Source: Flavobacterium commune
Lineage (GTDB): Bacteria; Bacteroidota; Bacteroidia; Flavobacteriales; Flavobacteriaceae
Reading direction: 5' to 3'
DNA length: 64,000 nt
Assembly: GCF_001857965.1 (NCBI RefSeq)
Contig: NZ_CP017774.1
Location: 2,480,001-2,544,000, forward strand
Under the pieces are notes generated by a model. That model saw only the letters and a program-made list of their open reading frames with translations, was not told the origin of the DNA and did not search any database. Positions within the stretch are counted from its first letter, which is position 1. Each line of letters starts with the position of its first letter. Position numbers and translations under genes: made by a program. This document shows positions 29,397 to 38,581 of this stretch, piece by piece.

Positions 29397-29611
29397 TTTA
29401 TTTTTTTAGGATTAATCTCTTTAGATTTATTTTACCCAAACGCTACTTTTTTGCAATAGAAAGTCTCCAACACCAATTTTTTTATAAATTGATGTTTAAT
29501 GGAATCCATATATATTAAGATTATTTACTTTGAGAAAGTAGTGATACAAAAAAAGGGTAAAACAATAATAAACAGAAAACTAGTGTTTTTATTTTTTTGA
29601 AATTTAGAAGT

Positions 29612-30631
29612 TTATTCCAGATACGGATTTATTGGAATTATTGTATCGTCTTCATTGTACGTAATTTCAGTTACTTTAATAGATCTCAAATGAGTTACTC
29701 CTTTAGAAAGGCTGGAATCATGATAAAATAAATACCATTTTCCTTCCACTTCGCAAATAGAGTGATGTGAGGTCCATCCAATTACGGGTTTAAGAATTAT
29801 TCCTTGGTAGGTAAAAGGACCGTAAGGATTATCACCGGTTGCATAACAAATAAAATGAGTGTCACCGGTAGAGTAGGAGAAGTAATATTTTCCATTGTAT
29901 TTATGTACCCATGAAGCTTCAAAAAAACGTCTTTCATTATCTCCTGCTAAAATTTCTTCGCCGTTTTCATCCAGAATTTTGATTTCTTTAGGTTCTTCGG
30001 CAAATTCCTTCATGTCATCTGTTAATAAGGCAACAATTGGTCCCAGAGCAGCTTCATCGGCTGAAGGTTCTTCGTTTTCTTCAGCATATTTGTTGTTTCT
30101 GTATTTTTGAAGTTGACCTCCCCAAATTCCGCCAAAATACATGTAATATTTACCATCTTCGTCTTCAAAAACGGCTGGATCAATAGAGTAACTTCTATTG
30201 ATGGCTTCGGGTTCTGGTAAAAAAGGACCTATTGGTGAATCACTAATAGCTACTCCAATTTGGAAAATTCCATTGGCACGTTTGGCTGGGAAATACAAAT
30301 AGTATTTTCCGTTTTTATGAGCAGCATCAGGAGCCCACATCTGTCTTTCCGCCCAAGGGACATCGTCTACATGCAATGCTAATCCGTTATCTACAGCTTC
30401 GGAAGTAACACTTTCCATTGATATAACGTGATAGTCTTCCATTCCAAAATGATCTCCATTATCATTGAAAGGTATTCCTGCATCAATATCATGGGATGGG
30501 TAAATATAAATTTTACCATTAAATACATGAGCCGAAGGATCTGCGGTGTATATATTGGATACTAATGGTTGTGATATAGCTGTTTTTGCTAATTCATTAA
30601 AGTCTATATGTTTTATACTTTCTTCTGGCAT
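29612..30631 (-). CDS. GH43-family beta-xylosidase / alpha-L-arabinofuranosidase
   Basis: A 339-residue five-bladed beta-propeller enzyme without a signal peptide, so cytoplasmic. The family catalytic triad can be placed: general base Asp31 in YTADPSAH, pKa-modulating Asp in YSIDPAVFED and general acid Glu in RRFFEASWVHK. The length is that of single-domain GH43 enzymes. It is the last gene of the minus-strand operon and follows the sugar symporter by 30 bp, so it probably hydrolyses imported xylo- or arabinoxylo-oligosaccharides. Whether xylose or arabinose is released cannot be decided from sequence alone. Confidence 0.88.
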   Translation of the reverse strand: MPEESIKHIDFNELAKTAISQPLVSNIYTADPSAHVFNGKIYIYPSHDIDAGIPFNDNGDHFGMEDYHVISMESVTSEAVDNGLALHVDDVPWAERQMWAPDAAHKNGKYYLYFPAKRANGIFQIGVAISDSPIGPFLPEPEAINRSYSIDPAVFEDEDGKYYMYFGGIWGGQLQKYRNNKYAEENEEPSADEAALGPIVALLTDDMKEFAEEPKEIKILDENGEEILAGDNERRFFEASWVHKYNGKYYFSYSTGDTHFICYATGDNPYGPFTYQGIILKPVIGWTSHHSICEVEGKWYLFYHDSSLSKGVTHLRSIKVTEITYNEDDTIIPINPYLE

Positions 30632-30661
30632 TTTATTTAATTTTATTGTGATGCAAAATGA

Positions 30662-32095
30662 TTAAGCTCTTCTTCCTTTTAAATCCGATTCTATTTGAAC
30701 TTCCATTTTTTTATTGATTTCATAGAAAAACAATAGTCCAACTCCTATCATAAAAGGAATGGCAGGAAATACGCTTACTAATAATTTTATTCCGTTTATA
30801 GCCGTTGCGGATTGTTCTAATGAGTTTGGGGTATAGTTAAAATAACCCAATAATGAAGTTGTTAAGGCTCCGCCAATGCTCAATCCCGCTTTTAACCCAA
30901 CCATCATTGCTGAAAATATAATAGCAGTAGCACGACGATTGTTTTTCCATTCTGAATAATCGGCAACATCAGCAATCATGGCCCAAAGAAGCGGTATGGT
31001 AATACCGTAGAAAAATCCGTGAAAAATTTGGGAAATAAACATCAGGGAAACCGATTGCGGAGAGAAAAAATAAAAAGCAATAATGAATAAGGTTGAGATA
31101 AAAAGGAAAAATCCAAAAATGTCTCTTTTGCCATATTTATCGGCTAATCTTTTTGACAAAGTAATTCCAACAATCATAAAAATGATACCACCGGCATTGA
31201 ACAATCCGAAACCGGCAGAAATAGGATCTTCACCAAATTGATTCAATCCAATGGAGTTTAAAACGTCCAAAATAGGTTGGATGACAATGGCTAATTCTTG
31301 TTTATCTACATAATTTTCAAAATAATAAACATAAGCTCCACCTTTCATCGCGAGTGTGATAAATACTAACGTGGTTAGTGATAGCATAATTAACCATGGC
31401 TTATTTTTTACTAAATCGGCTAAGTCTTCACCAACACTTGATTTTTGTTCTGGTTTAGGAATAATTCGTTCTTTGGTAGTAAAAAATGTAATTAAAAGCA
31501 TGATGGTTCCCACAATAGCTAACACAGTCATTACTTTTTCGATACCAATGGCTTTATCACCATTTCCTGCACTTTTAATGATTCCGAGCATGAAAACCTG
31601 CACGAAAAACTGAGCAAACATAACAGCAACAAAACGATAAGACGAAAGACTGTTGCGATCTCCCATATCACCAGTGATAACACCACTTAAAGCGGAATAG
31701 GGAAGGTTGTTACCTGCATAAAATAAGAGTAATAAAGTATAAGTTATAACAGCATAAATCACTTTGCCTTTGTATGAAAAATCAGGAGTAGTAAAAGCCA
31801 GTAAAGCAATGACTCCTAAAGGAACTGCAGTCCATAAAATCCAAGGGCGAAATTTCCCCCATTTGGAATTCGTTCTGTCAGCTATGGCGCCTATAATTGG
31901 ATTAAAGATAAAAGCAGCTACTAATCCAACGCTTAACATAATTATTGACGAATCGGAAGGAGACAGACCGTATATATCCGTATAAAAGTAAGCAAGATAA
32001 GTCATCAAGGTTTGGAAAACCAAGTTGGCAGCAAGGTCTCCCAAGCTGTATCCAATTTTTTCTTTTATGGATAATTTTTGTGAAATAGATGTCAT
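30662..32095 (-). CDS. GPH-family (MFS) sugar:cation symporter
   Basis: A 477-residue inner-membrane protein with about 12 hydrophobic segments. The N-terminus (KIGYSLGDLAANLVFQ) and the GAIADRTNSKWGKFRPW loop are hallmarks of the glycoside-pentoside-hexuronide symporters (MelB, XylP, UidB type). It sits between the GH10 and GH43 genes with gaps under 35 bp. The expected role is import of xylosides or xylo-oligosaccharides (or glucuronides released by GH67/GH115) across the inner membrane with Na+ or H+. The substrate is inferred from the operon. Confidence 0.9.
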   Translation of the reverse strand: MTSISQKLSIKEKIGYSLGDLAANLVFQTLMTYLAYFYTDIYGLSPSDSSIIMLSVGLVAAFIFNPIIGAIADRTNSKWGKFRPWILWTAVPLGVIALLAFTTPDFSYKGKVIYAVITYTLLLLFYAGNNLPYSALSGVITGDMGDRNSLSSYRFVAVMFAQFFVQVFMLGIIKSAGNGDKAIGIEKVMTVLAIVGTIMLLITFFTTKERIIPKPEQKSSVGEDLADLVKNKPWLIMLSLTTLVFITLAMKGGAYVYYFENYVDKQELAIVIQPILDVLNSIGLNQFGEDPISAGFGLFNAGGIIFMIVGITLSKRLADKYGKRDIFGFFLFISTLFIIAFYFFSPQSVSLMFISQIFHGFFYGITIPLLWAMIADVADYSEWKNNRRATAIIFSAMMVGLKAGLSIGGALTTSLLGYFNYTPNSLEQSATAINGIKLLVSVFPAIPFMIGVGLLFFYEINKKMEVQIESDLKGRRA

Positions 32096-32121
32096 TTAAT
32101 TTTTTGTTTTAGTAGGTGGAT

Positions 32122-33246
32122 TTATTTTTTTGCTTTCAAAGAGATAACGCTTTCATAGGCTTTCTTAGGTTGTAAATTCGTATCGAATAATAATGGATAA
32201 TCTGTTCTTCCTTTAATAGGAAAATCGTTTAACCAGGATTGAGTATCATTAACTCCCCAAAATGTAACTCTGCTTATTTTGTCTTTGTGTTTTAAAAATA
32301 ATTTAAAGATGTCGTTATAGCGTTGAGCAAGTTTAACCTGCATAGAATCGGGTAAGCTTTTAGGATAGGGATTCATTTTTTCGTTATTCTCAAATCTTTG
32401 GCTTATTTCAGCACCTTGTAATCCATAAGGGCTTGGAAGTACAGAAATATCTAATTCAGAGAAAGATACTTTTACTCCAAGAGTAGAAAAATCTAAAATA
32501 GTTTGTTCAATTTCTTCAAGAGTGGGTGTGTCTAAATGCCAATGACCTTGTTCTCCAACTCCGTCAATTTTAACTCCGTTTTTTTGAAGATTTTTTACCA
32601 ATTCAACAGCTCCTTGTCTTTTTTTAGCATTGCATAGATTGTAATCATTATAATATAATTCTACTTTTGAGTCTATTTCAGCTGCTGTTTTAAAGGCATG
32701 AGTAATAAAATCTTTTCCGTAAGTTTTTAAAAAGACTGATTTTCTTAATGAACCATCCTCATTAAGTGCTTCATTAACAACATCCCAGGAGTCAATTTTT
32801 CCTTTGTATTTTTTTACTACAGTAGTAATATGATTGGTTAGCATTTTAGCCATACTTGCGCTGTCTTTTATTTTTGACATCCAGGGAGCTAATTGACTAT
32901 GCCATACCAAGGTATGACCATGAATAAACATTTTGTGTTTTTGTCCAAAAGCGACATACTTATCACTTACATCAAAATCAAACTTATTTTCTTCGGGTTG
33001 AAGAAACATTGATTTCATAATGTTTTCGGGAGTGATACTGTTGAATTCTTTTGAAATTAGATTAGTTACTTTAGGATTCTTTTCTTCAATTTGATTAATA
33101 TCTAAGGCTGTTCCAATGTAAAAATCACCCTTGTATGCATTTTTAAGAGAATTTTTTGCTGCAGATTGGCTATTGATTTTATTGTTACAACTACTTAACG
33201 CAAGTATTGCCGAGAAGAAGAATAAAAAGGATTTGGTTGGTTTCAT
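32122..33246 (-). CDS. GH10 endo-1,4-beta-xylanase lipoprotein
   Basis: A 374-residue GH10 enzyme with a lipoprotein signal (LSSC, Cys20). Acid/base Glu159 lies in DSWDVVNEALNEDG and nucleophile Glu264 in SFSELDIS; the substrate-binding HGHTLVWHSQ motif and the late FWGVNDTQSWLND motif are intact. There is no extra binding module. It cleaves the xylan backbone, probably on the outer membrane facing the periplasm, since the residues after Cys (NNKINSQ) lack the acidic surface-export signature. It is co-transcribed with GH115 (25 bp) and the symporter (26 bp). Confidence 0.93.
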   Translation of the reverse strand: MKPTKSFLFFFSAILALSSCNNKINSQSAAKNSLKNAYKGDFYIGTALDINQIEEKNPKVTNLISKEFNSITPENIMKSMFLQPEENKFDFDVSDKYVAFGQKHKMFIHGHTLVWHSQLAPWMSKIKDSASMAKMLTNHITTVVKKYKGKIDSWDVVNEALNEDGSLRKSVFLKTYGKDFITHAFKTAAEIDSKVELYYNDYNLCNAKKRQGAVELVKNLQKNGVKIDGVGEQGHWHLDTPTLEEIEQTILDFSTLGVKVSFSELDISVLPSPYGLQGAEISQRFENNEKMNPYPKSLPDSMQVKLAQRYNDIFKLFLKHKDKISRVTFWGVNDTQSWLNDFPIKGRTDYPLLFDTNLQPKKAYESVISLKAKK

Positions 33247-33271
33247 ATTTTTTGATTTTATATTTTTTTGA

Positions 33272-36163
33272 TTAATTTTTTATGTTTGAACTCTCAGAAG
33301 GACAGAGAAGGGTTGGTTTTAATTCGCTTTTTTCTGTTTCGATAATAATTTTTTGAAGTACTAAACCTTCATCCATTCGATAATAATTTAAGGTATGATT
33401 TCCTGCTTTATCTATTTTAAATTCAGTTGTAATAATTTTGATGTTGTTAGTAACATTTTTGTCCCAATTCTTTGTCACTTTTCCATTATAATCAAAAATA
33501 ATTGGGTCTGAAGCATAGTTTACTTTGGTTGGACTTTCGTTGTCAAATGATAATCCATAATACATGCCTTCTCTTGTAGAATAATTGATTGTAGGAGAAA
33601 AATGCATTTGAACTTTTACTATTCCTGTATTCTTAAGATGAACATTATAAGATAGTTTTGGAGAATTTTCATTCAGTTCTACCCGTCCTTTTTTGATAGG
33701 TGATGAAATTACAGCTCCATCGGTTTTTCCTAAATTAGGAACTATTTTCCATTTAAAAGATTCCGGTTCGTATTTATTGGAAAAATTTACCGCTTTGATA
33801 ACGATGTATCCATTATTTTCAACAAAACCTTTAGCATTATCTGTTTTAGTATTGTTTATTTTGATATTGATTGGAATTTCTTTTCCAGCTCCTGATATCA
33901 CTGCAGCAGCTGTTTGACTGCCTTGAGGTGCTTTTTTCCAGTCTATTTCTACAAATATTCTTTCCTGTTTGCCAATGTTTCCTTTGGTTTTAGAAAATTT
34001 TATCCAATTTGATTTTGATGTAATTTTAAAGTCAAAAGGCGTCGTACCTCTGTTGAAAATATCAATGTAAGAAGTGCTGTTTTCAGAAGAATTAAAGCTT
34101 GGCAATACTGCTTTTTCTGTTGCATTTGGCCACCAATTTGTTGAACCTTCAATGGCAACTCCTAATTCAGCTTTAACAGGGACTTCAATAGTTTTAGTGT
34201 TAGGAATAATATTTGTTTTTGGGTCCTGCCAATTTTTATATCCAATATGCGTTTGGGACATCATGTGATTCCATTTTCCATTCGCCATTGTTTTATGATA
34301 ATAGCTCGAAAGTTCAGCATCTTTATCAAATAACGTTTTTACTTTCTCAGCATATTCATTGGTTGCTGCTCTACCTTGACTAGCATACAAATTGTTCTTT
34401 GCTGTGGTAACATACAATTCATTTAAATTGGCGCTGGCCAAAACAGGATATAAAATCAATTGGTAAAAAGCATCTTTGTATTCCGGTTTAAGCTGTGCAT
34501 TGATTTCTTGTGCTTTTTGAGCCAATTTATTATAGTCTGAAACTACATTTTCAGCTTCATTATAATGGATTAAACTATAGCTGGAAGGATCTAATAGTTC
34601 TGGTTTTCTATTGGCATTGTATTTAGAATACATCTTTAATAGATTGGCAATTTCTTCGGTATTTTGTCCTCCAAAATTATCCTTTGACCATTGCAAATAA
34701 TAGTCATTTAAATTGGTTTCATTCCAGTATTCCGGATTCCACGCATAATCTAAGAAGAATTCGATAGGGAATTCCATTGGTTTTATATCTCCCACATTTA
34801 CAATCCAGACTTTATCAACACCATGTTCATATGCCAGATGCATTTGTTCCCAGGTACGTTCTATTTGGTTAGAATTAATCCATTTGTAACTTCTTGGACC
34901 TCCCACGTAATCAAAATGATAGTAAATTCCATAGCCACCTTTTCTAGGTTTTGCATCCAGTGCAGTTAATTTTCTTAGGTTTCCCCAGTTGTCGTCACAC
35001 AACAATAAAGTAACGTCATCAGGCACTTTCATTCCTTTGTCATAATACTCCTGAACTTCTTTGTACAAAGCCCAGATTTGAGGTGTTTCTTCCGCTGGTT
35101 TTTTAGTGACATTGGTTATAATTTCACGTTGAGTCTTAACAATGTTTTCTAATAAATCAATAGCGGTTCCTTCAGTCATGGGTTCGTCACCATCGCCACG
35201 CATACCAATAGTTACCAAGGTTTCCTTATTTCCCATTCGCTCCATTCCAGCAGTCCAGAATTTCTTTAAACCTTCTGGATTTTTATTAAAATCCCATACT
35301 CCATTAACAGACTTATTCCATTCTTGATGCGCTTTTGCTAAAGGTTCGTGATGAGAAGTTCCCATAACAATTCCATATTCGTCAGCCAGAATTCCGTTTT
35401 GAGGATCATCGGCATAAAATTTTTCGCCCCACATGGCTGGCCACAAATAATTTCCTTTCATTCTAAGGATTAATTCAAAAACCTTATCGTAGAATTTAGC
35501 ATTAAATTTTCCGTAATTCTGACGAACCCAACCCGTAAGGGCAGGAGCTTCATCATTGATAAAAATACCGCGGTATTTTACTTTTGGTTCTCCCAAAGTA
35601 TGAACGCCAGGAAGTACGTGTAATTCCGATTGTTTTTTTGAAGGAACATCAGCCCAAAATCCCCAAGGCGAAACGCCAATTTGATTAGAAAGATCATAAA
35701 TTCCATAGATAGTTCCTCTTTTGTCTGAACCAGCAATCACTAATGCTTTTTGAACTCCCGCAATAGGATTATTGACAACTTGAGTGGTGAATTTTTCCCA
35801 TTTTCCTTGCAGTTGACTGGTATCAATTTTGCCTTCTCGGGCTAGTTGATCAATGATAGGACTTTTACCTAAAGTACCAATAATTACAACGTAGTTTTCG
35901 GTACTGCTTTTATTGATAATATTTGGTGAAATACTAGTTACTAAACGAATGTCATTTTGAAGATGATTCACCACACGCAATACTCCCGGGAAATCTACAT
36001 CACTTACTAGTAGAGAAGCTACTTTTCCATTCGAAGCCAAAGGAAAACTTTCTTTAGAAGCTTTATTGGTTACATATTTATTTGGATTAATGGCATAGCC
36101 AATGTTCATTATTGAAAACAATAATAGCGCTAGAAATGTATTTTTTTGAATTGAAAATCTCAT
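33272..36163 (-). CDS. GH115 xylan alpha-1,2-glucuronidase
   Basis: A 963-residue exported protein (signal peptide about 1-24, ending GYA). The family signature region FINDEAPALTGW through KGNYLWPAMWGEKFYADD and MGTSHHEPLAKAHQEW lies at about 200-280. The C-terminal third is beta-rich, as in known GH115 proteins, which carry an extra C-terminal beta domain. GH115 enzymes remove (4-O-methyl-)glucuronic acid from internal as well as terminal xylose residues, thus complementing the adjacent GH67. It lies 20 bp after GH67 and 25 bp before GH10 in one minus-strand operon. Confidence 0.93.
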   Translation of the reverse strand: MRFSIQKNTFLALLLFSIMNIGYAINPNKYVTNKASKESFPLASNGKVASLLVSDVDFPGVLRVVNHLQNDIRLVTSISPNIINKSSTENYVVIIGTLGKSPIIDQLAREGKIDTSQLQGKWEKFTTQVVNNPIAGVQKALVIAGSDKRGTIYGIYDLSNQIGVSPWGFWADVPSKKQSELHVLPGVHTLGEPKVKYRGIFINDEAPALTGWVRQNYGKFNAKFYDKVFELILRMKGNYLWPAMWGEKFYADDPQNGILADEYGIVMGTSHHEPLAKAHQEWNKSVNGVWDFNKNPEGLKKFWTAGMERMGNKETLVTIGMRGDGDEPMTEGTAIDLLENIVKTQREIITNVTKKPAEETPQIWALYKEVQEYYDKGMKVPDDVTLLLCDDNWGNLRKLTALDAKPRKGGYGIYYHFDYVGGPRSYKWINSNQIERTWEQMHLAYEHGVDKVWIVNVGDIKPMEFPIEFFLDYAWNPEYWNETNLNDYYLQWSKDNFGGQNTEEIANLLKMYSKYNANRKPELLDPSSYSLIHYNEAENVVSDYNKLAQKAQEINAQLKPEYKDAFYQLILYPVLASANLNELYVTTAKNNLYASQGRAATNEYAEKVKTLFDKDAELSSYYHKTMANGKWNHMMSQTHIGYKNWQDPKTNIIPNTKTIEVPVKAELGVAIEGSTNWWPNATEKAVLPSFNSSENSTSYIDIFNRGTTPFDFKITSKSNWIKFSKTKGNIGKQERIFVEIDWKKAPQGSQTAAAVISGAGKEIPINIKINNTKTDNAKGFVENNGYIVIKAVNFSNKYEPESFKWKIVPNLGKTDGAVISSPIKKGRVELNENSPKLSYNVHLKNTGIVKVQMHFSPTINYSTREGMYYGLSFDNESPTKVNYASDPIIFDYNGKVTKNWDKNVTNNIKIITTEFKIDKAGNHTLNYYRMDEGLVLQKIIIETEKSELKPTLLCPSESSNIKN

Positions 36164-36183
36164 TATTTATGCTGTTTTCTTTA

Positions 36184-38349
36184 TTAATTCCCTGGTGCAA
36201 ATGGAAATTTTAATGATTTAAAATAATTTAATGTTTGGGTTGGTTTTTCAACTGATTTAGGTAATTCTTTTCCAGAGTATTGTTGAAAATACAACAGGCA
36301 GGCATCACGCCACCATTTGGCTTCTTTATGCTGAATATTGAGCAACATTTGAACTTCTTTAAATCTCACTTGGTCAACATACTGTTCCATTTTATTCCAG
36401 GTTGTATTCATTGATTCCACTTGATTTACACCTTCCTGGTATTTTAATGCTAAAGAATTCCAAAGCGTTTCACCATTTTTCAATTTATAATCCCAGGATA
36501 TATGATGAAACCACAACAGATCTTTTTCTGGACAGTTTGCTACATCATCAAATATTTTAGCCACTTCAGGACTATACTGTGCGGTTGCATTGCTTCCTGT
36601 TTTAGAACGGTCAAATCCGATTCCTTTGGTATCAGCTTTGTGATAATAAGTAGGATTCCAATCGGGTCTGGATAAATTACTTACCCAAGGTCCTGGACCA
36701 TAATGATGACCAGTATCCATAATATGATGTAAGCCCAAAGGAGTCATATAATTTACTACAGCTTCTCTGGATTCTAGCATCATTTCTTTTACAGGTTTTA
36801 TAAATTTTTCGTCGTTCGAAAAAGTCATTCGCAACCAGTCTTCAGCGATAGTTTCCGAGTCTTGATACGGATTCCAGGCCAGTCGTCCAAATCCATACCA
36901 ATTAGCTTGTGCAAAAGGATGTCCTGTCCAGTTAATATCATTTCCAATATTAGCCACTCCAGCTATTCCTGAAATTTTATGGTTGTCTACTGTTCCGTCA
37001 ATTATTTTGGCAACAGTAGAGCCTTTGCCTTTACTATACGTATCAGATTCTAAGACTTCCTGGTATAATTTCGGCAGATATACTAAATGCGTACTGAATC
37101 CTAAATATTCCTGAGTGATTTGGAATTCCATCATCAAAGGAGTTTTAGGCATTGCGCCAAACATTGGATGAAAAGGTTCTCTGGGTTGAAAATCAATCGC
37201 TCCATTTTTTACCTGAACAATTACGTTATTTCTGAATTGACCATCATAAGGAACAAATTCGCTATAAGCCTGTTTTGCTCTGTCGTTAACATCGTGTTCT
37301 GAATAAACAAAGGCTCTCCACATTACAATTCCTCCAAACGGAGCAACAGCATCAGCAAGCATATTTGCACCATCAACGTGATTTCGACCATAATTTTGTG
37401 GACCAGGTTGCCCTTCAGAATTTGCTTTTACCAAGAATCCACCAAAATCGGGAATTCTAGCATAAATTTCTGCTGCTTTTTCTTTCCACCAATTTTTAAC
37501 GGCAGCATCAAATGGATCAGCAGTTTTTAATCCTCCAATTTCTATTGGTGCCGAAAAACGAGCCGTTAAATATACCTTTATTCCATAAGGTCTGAACACT
37601 TTGGCTAAAGCCTCGACTTTTTCCAAATATTGAGGTGTTAATATCAAAGCATTGGCATTTACATTATTAATAACTGTGCCGTTGATCCCGATAGAAGCAT
37701 TGGCGCGGGCATAATCAATATAACGTTGGTCAATAAAATCAGGCAGTTTTTGCCAGTTCCAAAGCGAAAATCCAGCATAACCTCTTTCGACTGTTCGATC
37801 TAAATTATCCCAATGATTCAGCATTCGGATGTTTATTCGAGGAGAATCAGTAATTGCTAGATTTTCAATCTGTTGATTGGTTTGAAGTAATTTTAAAAAA
37901 TTAAAAACTCCGTATAAAACTCCTATATCTGTTTTTGCCGTAATTAGGATATGTTTTTTATTTTTTAATTGAATGGTTTTTATAATATATCCTTCATTAT
38001 TAATCAAGTCAAACTCACTTTTTACATTTTTAAGCACAGCTTCATCTAAAGAAGATTGATTGCCTAAAATCAACATGTTTTCAGTATTCGTGTTTTTTTG
38101 AAGAGTAATTTGATGACCTATTAAACCAGAAAGACCCAATTGTATTTCTTTTATTGCAGTCTGAATAGTTTCAGAATTACCTAAGGCAACAATTCCATTA
38201 ATTTTTGAATGATAATTTGTTGCTATTTTAGTGTCTTGCACTTTTTTGTACTGAAGCCACAATTTATAATCCTCCTGTGCAGACATATTAAATGGAGCTA
38301 TCAAAAAAGATAGTTGCAATAGGATATATAGAAATAATGGCTGATTCAT
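36184..38349 (-). CDS. GH67 alpha-glucuronidase
   Basis: A 721-residue enzyme, usual GH67 length, with a signal peptide (about 1-24, ending MSAQ) and therefore probably periplasmic. After an N-terminal beta-alpha domain the barrel starts at MLNHWDNLDRTVERGYAG. The probable acid Glu312 lies in KANSEGQPGP and further catalytic carboxylates lie in the IDFQPREPF stretch. GH67 removes 4-O-methyl-glucuronic acid from the non-reducing terminal xylose of xylo-oligosaccharides. It is the first gene of the minus-strand operon and diverges from the GH3 gene across a shared region that contains a LacI-type operator. Confidence 0.94.
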   Translation of the reverse strand: MNQPLFLYILLQLSFLIAPFNMSAQEDYKLWLQYKKVQDTKIATNYHSKINGIVALGNSETIQTAIKEIQLGLSGLIGHQITLQKNTNTENMLILGNQSSLDEAVLKNVKSEFDLINNEGYIIKTIQLKNKKHILITAKTDIGVLYGVFNFLKLLQTNQQIENLAITDSPRINIRMLNHWDNLDRTVERGYAGFSLWNWQKLPDFIDQRYIDYARANASIGINGTVINNVNANALILTPQYLEKVEALAKVFRPYGIKVYLTARFSAPIEIGGLKTADPFDAAVKNWWKEKAAEIYARIPDFGGFLVKANSEGQPGPQNYGRNHVDGANMLADAVAPFGGIVMWRAFVYSEHDVNDRAKQAYSEFVPYDGQFRNNVIVQVKNGAIDFQPREPFHPMFGAMPKTPLMMEFQITQEYLGFSTHLVYLPKLYQEVLESDTYSKGKGSTVAKIIDGTVDNHKISGIAGVANIGNDINWTGHPFAQANWYGFGRLAWNPYQDSETIAEDWLRMTFSNDEKFIKPVKEMMLESREAVVNYMTPLGLHHIMDTGHHYGPGPWVSNLSRPDWNPTYYHKADTKGIGFDRSKTGSNATAQYSPEVAKIFDDVANCPEKDLLWFHHISWDYKLKNGETLWNSLALKYQEGVNQVESMNTTWNKMEQYVDQVRFKEVQMLLNIQHKEAKWWRDACLLYFQQYSGKELPKSVEKPTQTLNYFKSLKFPFAPGN

Positions 38350-38467
38350 TTAGTATTGATTTTATATAACGATTTTTTTAACACATCAGTTGAATTTACT
38401 CTCTGTTTGAGTTATGAGTACATGTTATAATTTTTTTACAGTCTTAATCTTTGTATCGTTTTTTATT

Positions 38468-38475
38468 TATATTTG
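38468..38475 (+). promoter_or_regulatory. -7 promoter element of the GH3 gene
   Basis: TATATTTG matches the Bacteroidota -7 consensus TAnnTTTG. A TTTG at 38450-38453 lies upstream at a shorter than usual 14-nt gap. The operator begins on its last base, so a bound repressor would cover the transcription start. This also argues that translation starts at 38582 rather than 38414. Confidence 0.5.
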
Positions 38476-38486
38476 CAATCGGTTGC
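38475..38486 (+). promoter_or_regulatory. LacI-family operator, copy 3 (GH67-GH3 divergent region)
   Basis: GCAATCGGTTGC is the most symmetrical of the three copies and overlaps the end of the -7 element at 38468-38475. It lies between divergent genes and could repress both. Confidence 0.65.
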
Positions 38487-38581
38487 GTAAAAGTAAAACA
38501 TTGTATGATATAAAAAAAAAAAATCTCATATTTTTTTTATATTCATTGAAAAAAGAGATAATAACTAACAAAAATCTACTT

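Noticed and set aside
29397..29611. Possible promoter TAGCGTTTG before the transketolase genes
   Set aside because: One extra base between TA and TTTG and no matching upstream element; too weak to list.
38414..38581. Upstream extension of the GH3 reading frame with a hydrophobic N-terminus
   Set aside because: It contains the -7 element and operator and precedes a proper signal peptide at 38582.
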